Assembly: GCF_002095575.1 (NCBI RefSeq)
Contig: NZ_MLJJ01000002.1
Location: 62,001 to 126,000 of the forward strand
DNA length: 64,000 bases
Source: Pantoea septica
GTDB lineage: Bacteria; Pseudomonadota; Gammaproteobacteria; Enterobacterales; Enterobacteriaceae
Direction of reading: 5' to 3'
The translations under genes were made by a program, and so were the position numbers. Positions 50,232-63,209 of the stretch are shown in pieces. The notes beneath the pieces were generated by a model. That model was not told where the DNA came from. It was given only the letters and a program-made list of their open reading frames with translations, and made no database searches. Numbering within the stretch: the first letter of the stretch is position 1; the number at the start of each line of letters is the position of its first letter.

Positions 50232-50837
50232 TTAATTCAGAAACGCAGGCTGGCGCTGTTCGTAGTCGGCAATCGCCGCTTCGTGCTGCAGCGTCAGGCC
50301 GATGCTGTCGAGTCCGTTCAGCATGCAGTGGCGGCGAAAACTGTCGATCTCGAACGAATAGACTTTATCGCCCGCCGTCACCGTCTGCGCTTCCAGATCG
50401 ACGGTAAAGCGGATGCCCGGCTGCGCCGCCACCAGCTTAAACATCTCGTCCACCTGCTCTTCGCTGAGGCGCACCGGCAGCAGCTGATTGTTAAAGCTGT
50501 TGCCGTAGAAAATGTCGGCAAAGCTCGGCGCAATCACCACGTGAAAACCGAAATCGGTCAGCGCCCAGGGCGCATGCTCGCGCGACGAGCCGCAGCCAAA
50601 GTTTTCGCGCGCCAGCAGAATGCTGGTGCCCTGAAACTCAGGCTTGTTCAGCACAAAGCTGGCGGTCGGCACGGTGCCGGCATCGTCGTCAAAGCGCCAG
50701 TCGTGAAACAGATGGGCGCCAAAGCCGGTGCGCGTCACCTTCTGCAGAAACTGCTTGGGAATAATGGCGTCGGTGTCGACATTCGCCGCGTCCAGCGGGG
50801 CGACGATGCCGGTATGCTGAGTAAATTTATTCGCCAT
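50232..50837 (-). CDS. leuD: 3-Isopropylmalate dehydratase small subunit
   Basis: With LeuC isomerises 2-isopropylmalate to 3-isopropylmalate in leucine synthesis. The 201-residue product has the swivel-domain signature [15 protein letters not shown] (about residues 80-94) and opens [31 protein letters not shown]. The gene starts 2 nt after the leuC stop, and it is the last gene of leuABCD. Confidence 0.98.
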   Translation of the reverse strand: MANKFTQHTGIVAPLDAANVDTDAIIPKQFLQKVTRTGFGAHLFHDWRFDDDAGTVPTASFVLNKPEFQGTSILLARENFGCGSSREHAPWALTDFGFHVVIAPSFADIFYGNSFNNQLLPVRLSEEQVDEMFKLVAAQPGIRFTVDLEAQTVTAGDKVYSFEIDSFRRHCMLNGLDSIGLTLQHEAAIADYEQRQPAFLN

Positions 50838-50839
50838 GA

Positions 50840-52243
50840 TTACGCTCCTGTCAGTTCACGAATGTCGGCAAAATGGCCGGAAACCGCGGCGGCGGCGGCC
50901 ATCGCCGGGCTGACCAGATGCGTGCGTCCGCCGCGGCCCTGGCGCCCTTCAAAGTTACGGTTGCTGGTCGAGGCGCAGCGCTCGCCCGGATTCAGACGGT
51001 CGTTGTTCATCGCCAGGCACATCGAGCACCCCGGCAGGCGCCATTCGAAGCCCGCTTCGAGAAAAATCTTGTCCAGACCTTCCGCTTCCGCCTGCGCTTT
51101 CACCGGACCGGAGCCCGGCACCACCATCGCCACCACGCCCGGCGCGACCTTGCGCCCTTTGGCGATAGCCGCAGCGGCGCGCAGATCTTCAATGCGCGAG
51201 TTGGTGCAGGAGCCGATAAATACCTTGTCGATCGCCACGTCAGTCAGACGAATGCCCGGCTGCAGATTCATATAGGCGAGCGCCTTCTCGGCCGAGGCGC
51301 GCTCGACCGGGTCGGCAAACGAGGCCGGGTTCGGGATCGGCTCATCCACGGCGATCACCTGGCCCGGGTTGGTGCCCCAGGTCACCTGCGGCGCGATATC
51401 GGCGGCGTTCAGCGTCACCACGGCGTCATAGCGCGCGCCTTCGTCCGACTTCAGGGTGCGCCAGTACTCTACCGCCTGCTCCCACTTCTCGCCCTGCGGC
51501 GCGAACTGCCGGCCCTTCAGGTAGTTAAAGGTGGTATCGTCCGGCGCGACCAGGCCCGCCTTGGCGCCCATCTCGATCGCCATATTGCACAGCGTCATGC
51601 GACCTTCCATGCTCAGCGCTTCGATAGCCGGGCCGCAGAACTCGACCACGTGGCCGGTGCCGCCCGCGCTGCCGGTTTTTCCGATAATCGCCAGCACGAT
51701 ATCCTTCGCGGTGATGCCCGGCGCGGCGTCGCCCAGCACCTCGATTTTCATGGTCTTCGCACGACCCTGCTTCAGCGTCTGGGTCGCGAAAACATGCTCG
51801 ACTTCCGAGGTGCCGATGCCGAAAGCCAGCGAACCGAACGCGCCGTGCGTAGCCGTGTGCGAATCGCCGCAGACGATGGTCATGCCCGGCAGCGTCATGC
51901 CTTGCTCCGGCCCGATAACGTGCACGATGCCCTGGAACGGGTGATTCAGATCGTAGAGCTGCACGCCGAACTCGGCACAGTTCTTCATCAGCTCCTGCAT
52001 CTGGATGCGCGCCATCTCGCCGGAGGCGTTGATATCTTTGGTCTGGGTCGAAACGTTATGGTCCATGGTGGCGAACGTCTTCGACGGCTGACGCACTTTG
52101 CGGCCGTGGGCCCGCAGACCGTCGAAAGCCTGCGGCGACGTCACCTCATGGATCAGGTGACGATCGATATAGAGCAGCGGCGTCTCGTCAGGCGCTTCGT
52201 GAACGACATGTGCATCAAATAACTTCTGGTATAAGGTTTTCAT
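50840..52243 (-). CDS. leuC: 3-Isopropylmalate dehydratase large subunit
   Basis: Aconitase-family [4Fe-4S] enzyme, catalytic partner of LeuD. The ATG at 52243 ([14 protein letters not shown]) gives 467 residues; an in-frame ATG at 52276 lies inside leuB and is rejected. Cluster-binding cysteines are in [14 protein letters not shown] and [15 protein letters not shown], and the substrate block [12 protein letters not shown] is present. Four nt separate it from leuB, whose last codons supply the ribosome-binding site GAGGAAAAA. Confidence 0.98.
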   Translation of the reverse strand: MKTLYQKLFDAHVVHEAPDETPLLYIDRHLIHEVTSPQAFDGLRAHGRKVRQPSKTFATMDHNVSTQTKDINASGEMARIQMQELMKNCAEFGVQLYDLNHPFQGIVHVIGPEQGMTLPGMTIVCGDSHTATHGAFGSLAFGIGTSEVEHVFATQTLKQGRAKTMKIEVLGDAAPGITAKDIVLAIIGKTGSAGGTGHVVEFCGPAIEALSMEGRMTLCNMAIEMGAKAGLVAPDDTTFNYLKGRQFAPQGEKWEQAVEYWRTLKSDEGARYDAVVTLNAADIAPQVTWGTNPGQVIAVDEPIPNPASFADPVERASAEKALAYMNLQPGIRLTDVAIDKVFIGSCTNSRIEDLRAAAAIAKGRKVAPGVVAMVVPGSGPVKAQAEAEGLDKIFLEAGFEWRLPGCSMCLAMNNDRLNPGERCASTSNRNFEGRQGRGGRTHLVSPAMAAAAAVSGHFADIRELTGA

Positions 52244-52247
52244 TATT

Positions 52248-54898
<2,651 letters not shown>

Positions 54899-54940
54899 CG
54901 TATTCATCCTTATGCGTTAACTTCACCGTGCAACGAGCAT

Positions 54941-54967
54941 AAAAAAACCCGCGCAAGGCGCGGGTTT
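54941..54967 (-). terminator. Leucine-operon attenuator terminator
   Basis: On the minus strand the 7-bp stem CCCGCGC (54964-54958) and GCGCGGG (54954-54948), loop CTT, extended by A-T pairs, is followed by seven T (complement of A 54941-54947). It lies between leuL and leuA and is the terminator form of the attenuator: read-through would occur when ribosomes stall at the leucine codons of leuL. Confidence 0.9.
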
Positions 54968-54988
54968 TTAACTTTCAGCAGGTTCGAA

Positions 54989-55072
54989 TCAGTGTTTGAT
55001 TCTGCCCACGAGTCTACCGCGCAAACTGAATGCGTTAAGTAGTAGACCGAGTAGGCGGAATGAATGAAACAT
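54989..55072 (-). CDS. leuL: leu operon leader peptide
   Basis: A 27-residue leader peptide, MFHSFRLLGLLLNAFSLRGR followed by LVGRIKH. The leucine run at positions 7, 8, 10, 11 and 12 is coded CTA CTC (Gly) CTA CTA CTT, with three rare CTA codons in the control cluster. This matches the E. coli leader (28 residues, similar RFIGLLLLNASSLRGRRV core). The attenuator terminator lies 22-48 nt after its stop. It controls leuABCD by transcription attenuation in response to charged tRNA-Leu. Confidence 0.93.
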   Translation of the reverse strand: MFHSFRLLGLLLNAFSLRGRLVGRIKH

Positions 55073-55107
55073 GGATTCGAACCTCGTAAAATTTTGTGCT
55101 GCACATA

Positions 55108-55136
55108 TTGGTACTGGAATCGCGACGTGATGTCAA
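55108..55136 (-). promoter_or_regulatory. leuLABCD promoter
   Basis: On the minus strand TTGACA (55136-55131), 17 bp, TACCAA (55113-55108). A perfect -35 with a weaker -10 gives a start near 55102, about 30 nt before the leuL ATG. Confidence 0.7.
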
Positions 55137-55800
55137 CCATAAGTAAAAGGGTATTTTCGGCGGACGTTAAGGAAATAATTCTGCGATTTCGCGCCAGATC
55201 AGTGGAACAGACAATGTACGGGGAAATGGCGCGCGGAAGAGGCGGCGTGCTGCGATGATTTTATTTTATCTGTTTGATTTTATGTTCTTTTTAAGGCTCG
55301 TCTCAACCGCGGGAGCAGAACTGTTTTACCGCTGCTCGGCAGCATATTGTCGTGCATCGCCTTTATTTCAGAGTTAATTACGCCAGAAATGAATTTCGCA
55401 GGAAAATTGTGGGCTGACGCAGGCGGAATTAATTTTTTATTATTTCTTATAACCCGCTGAAAATGATTTCGTCTTCAGCATTTTCTTCTGCCTAACTTCC
55501 GGTGAATTAGATAATTCCTCGCGCGCTTAACTTATCGCGCAGAGGCTTTACGGCCGGCTTCACGATAAGTGCAGATTCTGACGTTTGCCTGCCAGGTTTT
55601 CTACGGTTATGGTAATCGACCAACTCTTAAAACAATCAACCAAGCAGATTTCTCTGTATCTGGATGTCGGAAAGGCGTTCCGGCGTCTGCGCATAAACAT
55701 AAGGTTTTGATCTTAACTGGCGAATGTGGGGCAGGATGCCAGTGGCGCGCAGGAACAGCGAGCGTCAGTGGATTCAGTTCCTCAAGCCTGGAGGCAGAAA
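55137..55800. other. 664-bp AT-rich gap between the leu promoter and ilvI
   Basis: E. coli and many relatives carry leuO here; no LeuO-like frame is present on either strand. The stretch 55240-55560 is distinctly AT-rich and contains short inverted repeats (for example GCTGAA ... TTCAGC near 55457-55480), consistent with the Lrp/H-NS-bound region upstream of ilvIH in E. coli, although no individual Lrp site is certain. A 33-codon ORF (55609-55710) precedes ilvI. Confidence 0.65.
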
Positions 55801-57525
55801 ATGGAGATGTTGTCAGGAGCCGAGATGGTCGTCCGTTCGTTAATCGATCAGGGCGTAAAACAGGTGTTCGGTTATCCGGGCGGCGCGGTGCTGGATATTT
55901 ATGATGCGCTGCAAACCGTCGGCGGAATCGATCACGTTCTGGTGCGGCATGAACAGGGCGCGGTGCATATGGCAGACGGCCTGGCGCGCGCGACCGGCGA
56001 AGTCGGCGTGGTGCTGGTGACGTCGGGGCCCGGCGCAACCAATGCGATTACCGGTATCGCCACCGCCTATATGGATTCGATTCCGCTGGTGATCCTGTCG
56101 GGGCAGGTGCCGTCCTCGCTGATTGGCTACGACGCCTTTCAGGAGTGCGACATGGTGGGGATTTCCCGTCCGGTGGTGAAGCACAGCTTTCTGGTAAAAA
56201 GCACCGAAGAGATCCCGACCGTGCTGAAAAAAGCGTTCTGGCTGGCGGCCAGCGGGCGTCCGGGTCCGGTGGTGATCGATCTGCCGAAGGATATTCTAAA
56301 TCCGGCCAACAAACTGCCTTATGTCTACCCGGAATCGGTGAGCATGCGCTCCTATAACCCGACGATCCAGGGCCACAAAGGACAGATCAAGCGCGCCCTT
56401 AACACGCTGCTCGCCGCGCGCAAGCCGGTGATGTATGTTGGCGGTGGCGCGATTACCTCGGCGTGCGAGGCGGAGCTGTTGCAGCTTGCGGAGCAGCTGA
56501 ACATTCCGGTCACCAGCTCGCTAATGGGGCTGGGCGCTTTCCCCGGCACTCACCGCCAGTCGGTAGGCATGCTCGGCATGCACGGCACCTACGAAGCCAA
56601 TATGACGATGCATAACGCCGATCTTATCTTCGCCGTCGGCGTGCGCTTTGACGATCGCACCACCAATAACCTGGCTAAATATTGTCCGAACGCGACCGTG
56701 CTGCATATCGACATCGATCCTACTTCGATCTCGAAAACCGTGGCGGCGGATATTCCTATCGTCGGCGATGCGAAACAGACGCTACAGCAGATGCTCGATC
56801 TGCTGGCGCAGAGCGAGACAAAGCAGGATCTCGATAGCCTGCGCGACTGGTGGCAGAGCATCGAGGGCTGGCGCAGTCGTAAATGCCTGGCGTTCGATCG
56901 CAATAGTGAAAAGATCAAGCCGCAGGCGGTGATCGAAACGATCTTTCGCCTGACAAACGGCGACGCCTACGTGACGTCAGACGTCGGCCAGCATCAGATG
57001 TTCGCGGCGCTCTATTATCCCTTTGATAAACCGCGCCGCTGGATCAACTCCGGCGGGCTCGGCACCATGGGCTTCGGGCTGCCGGCCGCGCTGGGCGTGA
57101 AAATGGCGCTGCCGGAAGAGACGGTGATCTGCGTGACCGGCGACGGCAGCATTCAGATGAATATTCAGGAGCTCTCCACCGCGCTGCAGTACGATTTGCC
57201 GGTGCTGGTGCTGAGCCTGAACAACCGCGTGCTCGGTATGGTGAAGCAGTGGCAGGATATGATCTATTCCGGCCGCCATTCGCAATCTTATATGGAATCG
57301 CTGCCGGACTTCGTGCGCCTGGCTGAGGCGTACGGTCACGTCGGCATCGCGATTCAGCATCCTTCCGAGCTGGAAGAAAAGCTGCAGCTGGCGCTGGATA
57401 CGCTGGCGAAAGGGCGGCTGGTGTTCGTCGACGTCACCGTCGACGGCAGCGAGCACGTCTACCCGATGCAGATCCGCGGCGGGTCGATGGATGAGATGTG
57501 GCTGAGCAAAACGGAGAGGACATAA
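55801..57525 (+). CDS. ilvI: Acetolactate synthase III large (catalytic) subunit
   Basis: Thiamine-diphosphate enzyme making acetolactate and acetohydroxybutyrate for valine, leucine and isoleucine. The ATG at 55801 ([18 protein letters not shown]), preceded by TGGAGG, gives 574 residues as in E. coli; an in-frame ATG at 55726 is rejected. The TPP glutamate lies in [13 protein letters not shown], and the TPP/Mg motif is [15 protein letters not shown] (about residues 440-454), with the FAD-binding middle domain between. The stop lies 2 nt before ilvH. Confidence 0.98.
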   Translation: MEMLSGAEMVVRSLIDQGVKQVFGYPGGAVLDIYDALQTVGGIDHVLVRHEQGAVHMADGLARATGEVGVVLVTSGPGATNAITGIATAYMDSIPLVILSGQVPSSLIGYDAFQECDMVGISRPVVKHSFLVKSTEEIPTVLKKAFWLAASGRPGPVVIDLPKDILNPANKLPYVYPESVSMRSYNPTIQGHKGQIKRALNTLLAARKPVMYVGGGAITSACEAELLQLAEQLNIPVTSSLMGLGAFPGTHRQSVGMLGMHGTYEANMTMHNADLIFAVGVRFDDRTTNNLAKYCPNATVLHIDIDPTSISKTVAADIPIVGDAKQTLQQMLDLLAQSETKQDLDSLRDWWQSIEGWRSRKCLAFDRNSEKIKPQAVIETIFRLTNGDAYVTSDVGQHQMFAALYYPFDKPRRWINSGGLGTMGFGLPAALGVKMALPEETVICVTGDGSIQMNIQELSTALQYDLPVLVLSLNNRVLGMVKQWQDMIYSGRHSQSYMESLPDFVRLAEAYGHVGIAIQHPSELEEKLQLALDTLAKGRLVFVDVTVDGSEHVYPMQIRGGSMDEMWLSKTERT

Positions 57526-57527
57526 TT

Positions 57528-58019
57528 ATGCGTCGTATTTTATCGGTTCTGCTGGAGAACGAATCCGGCGCATTGTCTCGCGTGGTGGGCCTCTTTTCCC
57601 AGCGCGGCTATAACATCGAGAGTCTGACCGTCGCGCCGACCGACGATCCCACGCTGTCGCGTATGACCATCCAGACCGTCGGCGACGAAAAGGTGCTGGA
57701 GCAGATTGAAAAGCAGCTGCATAAGCTGGTGGATGTGCTGCGCGTCAGCGAGCTGGGGCAGGGCGCCTATGTCGAACGCGAAATCATGCTGGTGAAACTT
57801 CAGGCCACCGGTTACGGCCGCGAAGAGGTGAAACGCAGCGCGGAGATCTTCCGCGGTCAGATTATCGACGTGACGCCGACGCTGTACACGGTTCAGCTGG
57901 CAGGCACCAGCGACAAGCTCGACGCCTTCCTGAATACCGTGCGCGAAGTGGCGGAAATCGTTGAAGTGGCGCGTTCTGGCATCGTCGGCGTATCGCGCGG
58001 CGATCGCATTATGCGGTAA
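57528..58019 (+). CDS. ilvH: Acetolactate synthase III small (regulatory) subunit
   Basis: Gives IlvI full activity and valine feedback inhibition. The ATG at 57528 ([21 protein letters not shown]) gives 163 residues as in E. coli; the earlier in-frame ATG at 57498 lies inside ilvI. The N-terminal ACT domain (residues 4-78, with the valine-site block [10 protein letters not shown] and [10 protein letters not shown]) and the C-terminal domain [11 protein letters not shown] ... [15 protein letters not shown] are present. Confidence 0.98.
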   Translation: MRRILSVLLENESGALSRVVGLFSQRGYNIESLTVAPTDDPTLSRMTIQTVGDEKVLEQIEKQLHKLVDVLRVSELGQGAYVEREIMLVKLQATGYGREEVKRSAEIFRGQIIDVTPTLYTVQLAGTSDKLDAFLNTVREVAEIVEVARSGIVGVSRGDRIMR

Positions 58020-58040
58020 TTGCTCAAGGTGACTGTCTCT

Positions 58041-58066
58041 AACCCGGCGTAATGCCGGGTTTTTTT
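58041..58066 (+). terminator. ilvIH terminator
   Basis: Stem ACCCGGC (58042-58048) and GCCGGGT (58054-58060), loop GTAAT, then six more T. It starts 22 nt after the ilvH stop. Confidence 0.9.
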
Positions 58067-58207
58067 ATTTTATGCGCCAGGCGGAGATCGCTAAGAAAAG
58101 CGGTTGCTCAGCGCGAAGTTCTGCTGTTAGATGTTACAAACGAGTTACCCTTAGCTTAGTTGCGGGCATCTGCCGCAACGCGGCTCGCCGTGAAGTATGG
58201 AGTTATC

Positions 58208-59218
58208 GTGAAACTGGATGAAATCGCACGCCTGGCAGGCGTGTCGCGCACCACGGCCAGTTATGTCATCAATGGCAAAGCGCGGCAGTATCGTGTCAGC
58301 GAAAAAACCGTCGAGAAAGTGATGGCGGTCGTGCGTGAGCATAACTACCACCCCAACGCCGTGGCGGCGGGCCTGCGTGCCGGCCGTACGCGCTCGATCG
58401 GCCTGGTGATCCCCGATCTGGAAAACACCAGCTATACCCGCATCGCCAACTATCTTGAACGTCAGGCGCGTCAGCGCGGCTATCAGCTGCTGATCGCCTG
58501 TTCGGAAGATCAGCCCGACAATGAAATGCGTTGCATTGAACATCTGCTGCAGCGTCAGGTCGATGCGATAATCGTTTCAACCTCTTTGCCGCCTGAGCAT
58601 CCCTTCTACCAGCGCTGGATCAACGATCCGCTGCCGATTATCGCGCTGGACCGCGCGCTGGATCGTGAACACTTCACCAGCGTCGTCGGCGCCGATCAGG
58701 ACGACGCCTTTACGCTGGCGGCTGAATTGCGTCAGCTGCCGGTGAAAAACGTGCTGTTTCTCGGCGCGCTGCCCGAGCTTTCCGTCAGCTTCCTGCGCGA
58801 AATGGGCTTCCGCGACGCCTGGAAAGATGATCCGCGTTCCATCGACTATATCTACTGCAACAGCTTCGAGCGCACGGCGGCGGCGGCGTTATTTGAGAAG
58901 TACCTTGACGATCACGATATGCCGGAAGCGCTCTTTACCACGTCGTTCGGGCTGCTGCAGGGCGTAATGGACGTGACATTAAAACGTGACGGACGCCTGC
59001 CGACCGACCTCGCGATCGCGACATTTGGCGACCACGAATTACTGGACTTTTTAGAGTGTCCGGTGCTGGCGGTGGGGCAGCGTCATCGCGACGTGGCGGA
59101 GCGCGTGCTGGAGTTAGTCCTGGCTTCGCTTGATGAACCGCGAAAACCGAAACCGGGATTAACGCGTATTCGACGAAATTTATTTCGTCGTGGTCAGCTG
59201 AGCCGCAAAGTTAAATAG
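58208..59218 (+). CDS. cra: Catabolite repressor/activator Cra (FruR)
   Basis: LacI-family global regulator of carbon flux that releases DNA on binding fructose-1-phosphate. The start is GTG at 58208 (encoding [20 protein letters not shown]), as in E. coli; a longer frame from 58160 is rejected. The 336-residue product has the HTH and hinge helix ([49 protein letters not shown]) and the effector-binding domain with [22 protein letters not shown]. It lies between ilvH and mraZ as in E. coli. Confidence 0.98.
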   Translation: MKLDEIARLAGVSRTTASYVINGKARQYRVSEKTVEKVMAVVREHNYHPNAVAAGLRAGRTRSIGLVIPDLENTSYTRIANYLERQARQRGYQLLIACSEDQPDNEMRCIEHLLQRQVDAIIVSTSLPPEHPFYQRWINDPLPIIALDRALDREHFTSVVGADQDDAFTLAAELRQLPVKNVLFLGALPELSVSFLREMGFRDAWKDDPRSIDYIYCNSFERTAAAALFEKYLDDHDMPEALFTTSFGLLQGVMDVTLKRDGRLPTDLAIATFGDHELLDFLECPVLAVGQRHRDVAERVLELVLASLDEPRKPKPGLTRIRRNLFRRGQLSRKVK

Positions 59219-59224
59219 CCGACA

Positions 59225-59253
59225 GGGCAGCAATGCCGCTGCCCTTAAATTTT
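59225..59253 (+). terminator. Probable cra terminator
   Basis: Stem GGGCAGC (59225-59231) and GCTGCCC (59238-59244), loop AATGCC, followed by TTAAATTTT. The broken T-run makes it a weaker terminator. Confidence 0.65.
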
Positions 59254-59616
59254 CGCGTATTAATAGTTGCCATTTTCCAGGGTAAAAAAGCGTAAAGCTG
59301 CGACACCTCATCTAACAAATTAACGGCGATGTGATTGTTAAATGTCCATTTCTTTGGGCTGGCGCGCACTCCTGACCTGCCTGAAGCGGCGGGTATCGCT
59401 TTCGGAACTCCCCTAAAATGCAGCCCCTGTCTCAGAAACAGTGAAGAATATTAGCGCAGGTCGTTAGGCTTATTTTTAAGCGTTTTTTAAAGCGACGTGG
59501 TTTTTATTCCATTATTCATCAGGTTAATTTTTAAAATTGACCTTTTGCCCGGTTTGCTGCTTTTCAATCAGCGAAATCACCCCTTGTAAATAGTTATATT
59601 CCCGCCGCGCTTCGGC

Positions 59617-59687
59617 TTGACAACGATTTCATCGCCTCCGTAAACTCGTGGCGTGGTAAAAAGTGGGGTAAAGTGGTGAAAATGGGG
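59617..59687 (+). promoter_or_regulatory. Pmra promoter of the dcw cluster with MraZ-box repeats
   Basis: TTGACA (59617-59622), 18 bp, TAAACT (59641-59646), expected start near 59653. Immediately downstream are TGG-type repeats about 10 bp apart: TGGTA (59654), TGGGG (59664), TGGTG (59674) and TGGGG (59683). MraZ of E. coli binds three such TGGGN direct repeats with 5-nt spacers in the same place and represses its own operon. Confidence 0.85.
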
Positions 59688-59706
59688 AGCTGAGGGGAAG
59701 GCTGGC

Positions 59707-60165
59707 ATGTTCCGTGGAGCAACGTTAGTCAATCTCGACAGCAAGGGGCGACTGGCCGTACCAACGCGCTATCGCGACACGCTGATCGGGGAATCTCAAG
59801 GGCAGATGGTTTGCACCATCGACCTTCATCAGCCATGCCTGCTGCTTTATACCCTGCCCGAATGGGAAATCATCGAAAAAAAGCTGTCTCGCTTATCCAG
59901 CATGAACCCCGTTGAGCGACGCGTACAGCGTCTGCTGCTGGGACATGCCAGTGAGTGTCAGATGGACAACGCAGGCCGTTTGCTGCTGGCGAATACGCTT
60001 CGGCAACACGCGCACCTGACAAAAGAAGTGATGCTGGTCGGCCAGTTCAACAAGTTTGAACTGTGGGATGAACAGACCTGGTATCAACAAGTCAAGGATG
60101 ACATTGACGCAGAACAGTCGGCTCAGGAACCTTTATCTGAGCGGTTGCAGGACTTGTCGCTATAG
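59707..60165 (+). CDS. mraZ: Transcriptional regulator MraZ
   Basis: AbrB-like DNA-binding protein that represses the dcw cluster by binding repeats in Pmra. The 152-residue product has two SpoVT/AbrB-type units, [23 protein letters not shown] (residues 2-24) and [20 protein letters not shown] (about 92-111), each with the D-x-x-G-R-L core. It begins the cluster and lies 2 nt before rsmH. Confidence 0.97.
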   Translation: MFRGATLVNLDSKGRLAVPTRYRDTLIGESQGQMVCTIDLHQPCLLLYTLPEWEIIEKKLSRLSSMNPVERRVQRLLLGHASECQMDNAGRLLLANTLRQHAHLTKEVMLVGQFNKFELWDEQTWYQQVKDDIDAEQSAQEPLSERLQDLSL

Positions 60166-60167
60166 CT

Positions 60168-61109
60168 ATGCAGGAAAATTTTAAACATACCACGGTGCTG
60201 CTGGACGAGGCGGTTAACGGCCTTAACATCAGGGAAGACGGTATCTACATCGACGGCACCTTTGGGCGCGGCGGACATTCACGTTTGATTCTGTCGCAGC
60301 TGGGCCCGCAGGGACGTCTTATCGCCATCGATCGCGACCCGCAAGCTATCGCCGCCGCCGCCGAGATCGCCGATCCGCGCTTCTCGATCGTGCACGGCCC
60401 CTTTTCCGCGCTGGCCGACTATGTCGAGGAGCTGGGATTAAGCGGGAAAATCAGTGGCATCCTGCTCGATCTGGGCGTCTCGTCGCCGCAGCTGGACGAT
60501 GCGGAACGCGGCTTCTCCTTCATGCGCGACGGGCCGCTGGATATGCGTATGGACCCGACGCGCGGCCATTCCGCTGCCGAATGGCTGCTGCAAGCGGATG
60601 AGGCGGATATCGCCTTCGTGCTGAAGACCTATGGCGAAGAGCGTTTTGCTAAACGCATCGCGCGCGCCATCGTCGAGCGCAACCGCGAACAGCCGATGAC
60701 GCGCACCAAAGAGCTGGCAGACGTTATCGCGGCGGCAACGCCGGTAAAAGATAAGTTCAAGCATCCGGCAACGCGCAGCTTTCAGGCGATCCGTATCTGG
60801 ATCAACAGCGAGCTGGAAGAGATTGAAAAGGCGCTGAAAGGCGCTTTAACGGCGCTGGCGCCTGAAGGACGCCTCTCCATTATCAGCTTTCACTCGCTGG
60901 AAGATCGCCTGGTGAAACGCTTTATGCGTGACCAGAGCCGCGGCCCGCAGGTGCCGGCCGGTTTGCCGATGACCGAGTCGCAGCTTAAAGCGCTGGGCGG
61001 ACGTCAGCTGAAGCTGCTCGGCAAAATGACGCCGGGCGACGCGGAGGTCGCGGACAACCCGCGCGCGCGCAGTTCGGTTCTGCGCATCGCGGAGAGAACC
61101 GACGCATGA
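60168..61109 (+). CDS. rsmH: 16S rRNA (cytosine1402-N4)-methyltransferase
   Basis: RsmH (MraW) N4-methylates C1402 of 16S rRNA at the P site using SAM. The 313-residue protein contains the SAM-binding [15 protein letters not shown] (about residues 28-42), [20 protein letters not shown] and [18 protein letters not shown], and [16 protein letters not shown]. Its stop overlaps the ftsL ATG (ATGA), so translation is coupled. Confidence 0.98.
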   Translation: MQENFKHTTVLLDEAVNGLNIREDGIYIDGTFGRGGHSRLILSQLGPQGRLIAIDRDPQAIAAAAEIADPRFSIVHGPFSALADYVEELGLSGKISGILLDLGVSSPQLDDAERGFSFMRDGPLDMRMDPTRGHSAAEWLLQADEADIAFVLKTYGEERFAKRIARAIVERNREQPMTRTKELADVIAAATPVKDKFKHPATRSFQAIRIWINSELEEIEKALKGALTALAPEGRLSIISFHSLEDRLVKRFMRDQSRGPQVPAGLPMTESQLKALGGRQLKLLGKMTPGDAEVADNPRARSSVLRIAERTDA

Positions 61110-61426
61110 TCGGCAACGAACGTCACAGCCTGCCCGGCGTCATTGGCGGCGATCTATTGCGGTTCGGCAAAATCCCGCTGATTTTGCTGATAGCCGTACT
61201 GGTGTCGGCCGTGATGGTGGTGACGACGACGCACAAAACGCGTCTGCTGACCGCGCAGCGCGAACAGCTGGTGTTAGAGCGCGACGCGCTAGACATTGAA
61301 TGGCGTAACCTGATCCTTGAGGAGAACGCGCTGGGCGATCACAGCCGGGTGGAGCGCATCGCCACCGAGAAGCTGCAGCTACAGCATGTAGACCCATCTC
61401 AGGAAAATATTGTGGTACAGAAATAA
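61106..61426 (+). CDS. ftsL: Cell division protein FtsL
   Basis: Bitopic divisome protein that forms the FtsQLB complex and signals to FtsWI. The 106-residue product has a short cytoplasmic N-terminus, one membrane segment ([19 protein letters not shown], about residues 23-41) and a periplasmic coiled coil ([30 protein letters not shown]). The periplasmic half is nearly identical to E. coli FtsL, but the cytoplasmic part is about 15 residues shorter. The ATG overlaps the rsmH stop. ftsI follows 16 nt later. Confidence 0.96.
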   Translation: MIGNERHSLPGVIGGDLLRFGKIPLILLIAVLVSAVMVVTTTHKTRLLTAQREQLVLERDALDIEWRNLILEENALGDHSRVERIATEKLQLQHVDPSQENIVVQK

Positions 61427-61442
61427 GGAACGCTAAATCGCA

Positions 61443-63209
61443 ATGAGCGGCGCAAGCAAAACGCTGAAGTTAAAAAAACAGGAAGATAAAGCCAGCTTTG
61501 TAAGCTGGCGTTTTGCGTTGCTGTGCGGCTGTATTTTACTGGCGCTTTTCGGTCTGCTCTCACGCGTCGCCTGGCTGCAGGTCATCAGCCCGGACAAGCT
61601 GGTGAAGGAGGGCGATCTGCGTTCGCTGCGCGTACAGGCGGTGCCTACCGCACGCGGCATGATCAGCGATCGCGCCGGTCGTCCGCTGGCGGTCAGCGTG
61701 CCGGTCAACGCCATCTGGGCCGACCCGAAAGAGCTGCACGATGCGGGCGGCGTGACCCTCGACAGCCGCTGGAAAGCGCTCGCCGACGCGCTCTCTATTC
61801 CTCTCGATCAGCTGGCGACGCGCGTCAACGCCAATCCTAAAGGACGCTTTATCTATCTGGCACGCCAGGTTAATCCCGCCATCAGCGACTACATCAAGAA
61901 GCTCCGGCTGCCCGGCATCCATCTGCGCGAAGAGTCGCGCCGCTACTATCCGGCCGGTCAGGTGACATCTCATCTGATCGGCTTTACCAATATTGACGGC
62001 CAGGGTATCGAAGGCATTGAGAAGAGCTTCGATAAATGGCTGACCGGTGCGCCGGGCGAGCGAACGGTGCGTAAAGACCGCAACGGCCGCGTGATCGAAG
62101 ATATCTCGTCGGTGGACAGCCGCGCCGCCCATAACCTGACGCTTAGCATTGACGAGGGCCTGCAGGCGCTGGTTTACCGCGAACTCAATAATGCCGTGGC
62201 GTTCAACAAAGCCGAATCGGGCACTGCCGTACTGGTGGACGTCAATACCGGCGAAGTGCTGGCGATGGCCAACAGCCCGGCCTACAACCCCAATAACCTC
62301 AGCAACACGCCGAAAGAGATGATGCGTAACCGCGCCATCACCGACATCTTCGAGCCTGGCTCGACCGTCAAGCCTATGGTGGTGATGACGGCGTTGCAGC
62401 GCGGCGTGGTGCGGGAAAACAGCGTACTTAATACCGTGCCGTACCGCGTTAACGGTCATGAGATCAAAGACGTGGCGCGCTATAACGAATTGACCCTTAC
62501 CGGGGTTCTGCAGAAGTCGAGTAACGTCGGCGTTTCACGGCTGGCGTTAGCGATGCCCTCCTCAGCGCTTGTAGATACTTATGCGCGCTTTGGCCTGGGT
62601 AAACCGACCAATTTGGGGCTGGTCGGGGAAAGTAGTGGCTTATACCCTCAAAAACAACGGTGGTCTGACATAGAGAGGGCCACCTTCTCTTTCGGCTACG
62701 GGCTAATGGTAACGCCGTTACAGTTAGCGCGTGTCTACGCGACCATCGGCAGCTACGGCATTTTCCGGCCGCTGTCGATCACGAAAGTCGATCCGCCTGT
62801 CGCGGGCGAGCGCGTCTTCCCGGAATCGCTGGTGAAAACCGTGGTTCATATGATGGAAAGCGTCGCGCTGCCGGGCGGCGGCGGCGTAAAAGCGGCAATC
62901 AAAGGCTATCGCATCGCGATTAAAACCGGTACGGCGAAAAAAGTCGGACCGGACGGCCGCTACGTCAATAAATATATCGCATACACCGCAGGCGTCGCGC
63001 CTGCCAGTCATCCTCGTTTTGCGCTGGTGGTGGTGATCAACGATCCCCAGGCCGGCAAGTATTACGGTGGTGCGGTTTCCGCGCCGGTGTTCGGTGCCAT
63101 CATGGGCGGCGTTCTGCGCACCATGAACATCGAGCCGGACGCGTTGCCGACCAATGACAAAAACGAGCTGGTGACAAACAGAAGTGAGGAAAAAAGTGAC
63201 AGATCGTAA
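61443..63209 (+). CDS. ftsI: Peptidoglycan transpeptidase FtsI (PBP3)
   Basis: Septal class B penicillin-binding protein that cross-links peptidoglycan with the glycosyltransferase FtsW; target of aztreonam and cephalexin. The 588-residue product, the E. coli length, has a membrane anchor (about residues 22-41), a pedestal domain, and the transpeptidase motifs at E. coli numbering: S307-T-V-K310 (EPGSTVKPM), SSN 359-361 and KTGT 494-497. It overlaps murE by 14 nt. Confidence 0.98.
   Translation: MSGASKTLKLKKQEDKASFVSWRFALLCGCILLALFGLLSRVAWLQVISPDKLVKEGDLRSLRVQAVPTARGMISDRAGRPLAVSVPVNAIWADPKELHDAGGVTLDSRWKALADALSIPLDQLATRVNANPKGRFIYLARQVNPAISDYIKKLRLPGIHLREESRRYYPAGQVTSHLIGFTNIDGQGIEGIEKSFDKWLTGAPGERTVRKDRNGRVIEDISSVDSRAAHNLTLSIDEGLQALVYRELNNAVAFNKAESGTAVLVDVNTGEVLAMANSPAYNPNNLSNTPKEMMRNRAITDIFEPGSTVKPMVVMTALQRGVVRENSVLNTVPYRVNGHEIKDVARYNELTLTGVLQKSSNVGVSRLALAMPSSALVDTYARFGLGKPTNLGLVGESSGLYPQKQRWSDIERATFSFGYGLMVTPLQLARVYATIGSYGIFRPLSITKVDPPVAGERVFPESLVKTVVHMMESVALPGGGGVKAAIKGYRIAIKTGTAKKVGPDGRYVNKYIAYTAGVAPASHPRFALVVVINDPQAGKYYGGAVSAPVFGAIMGGVLRTMNIEPDALPTNDKNELVTNRSEEKSDRS

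Larger units (their letters stand above)
59219..59706. other. 488-bp intergenic region between cra and mraZ
   Basis: Holds the cra terminator (59225-59253), an AT-rich stretch with no recognisable gene (59255-59600), and the strong mra promoter with MraZ boxes (59617-59687). Confidence 0.75.

Noticed and set aside
55064-55258. 64-codon plus-strand frame over the leu promoter and leuL
   Set aside because: It is antisense to a well-supported leader peptide and promoter and has no SD.
55607-56038. 143-codon minus-strand frame over the ilvI start
   Set aside because: Arg/Pro-rich shadow overlapping the ilvI 5' end and leader.
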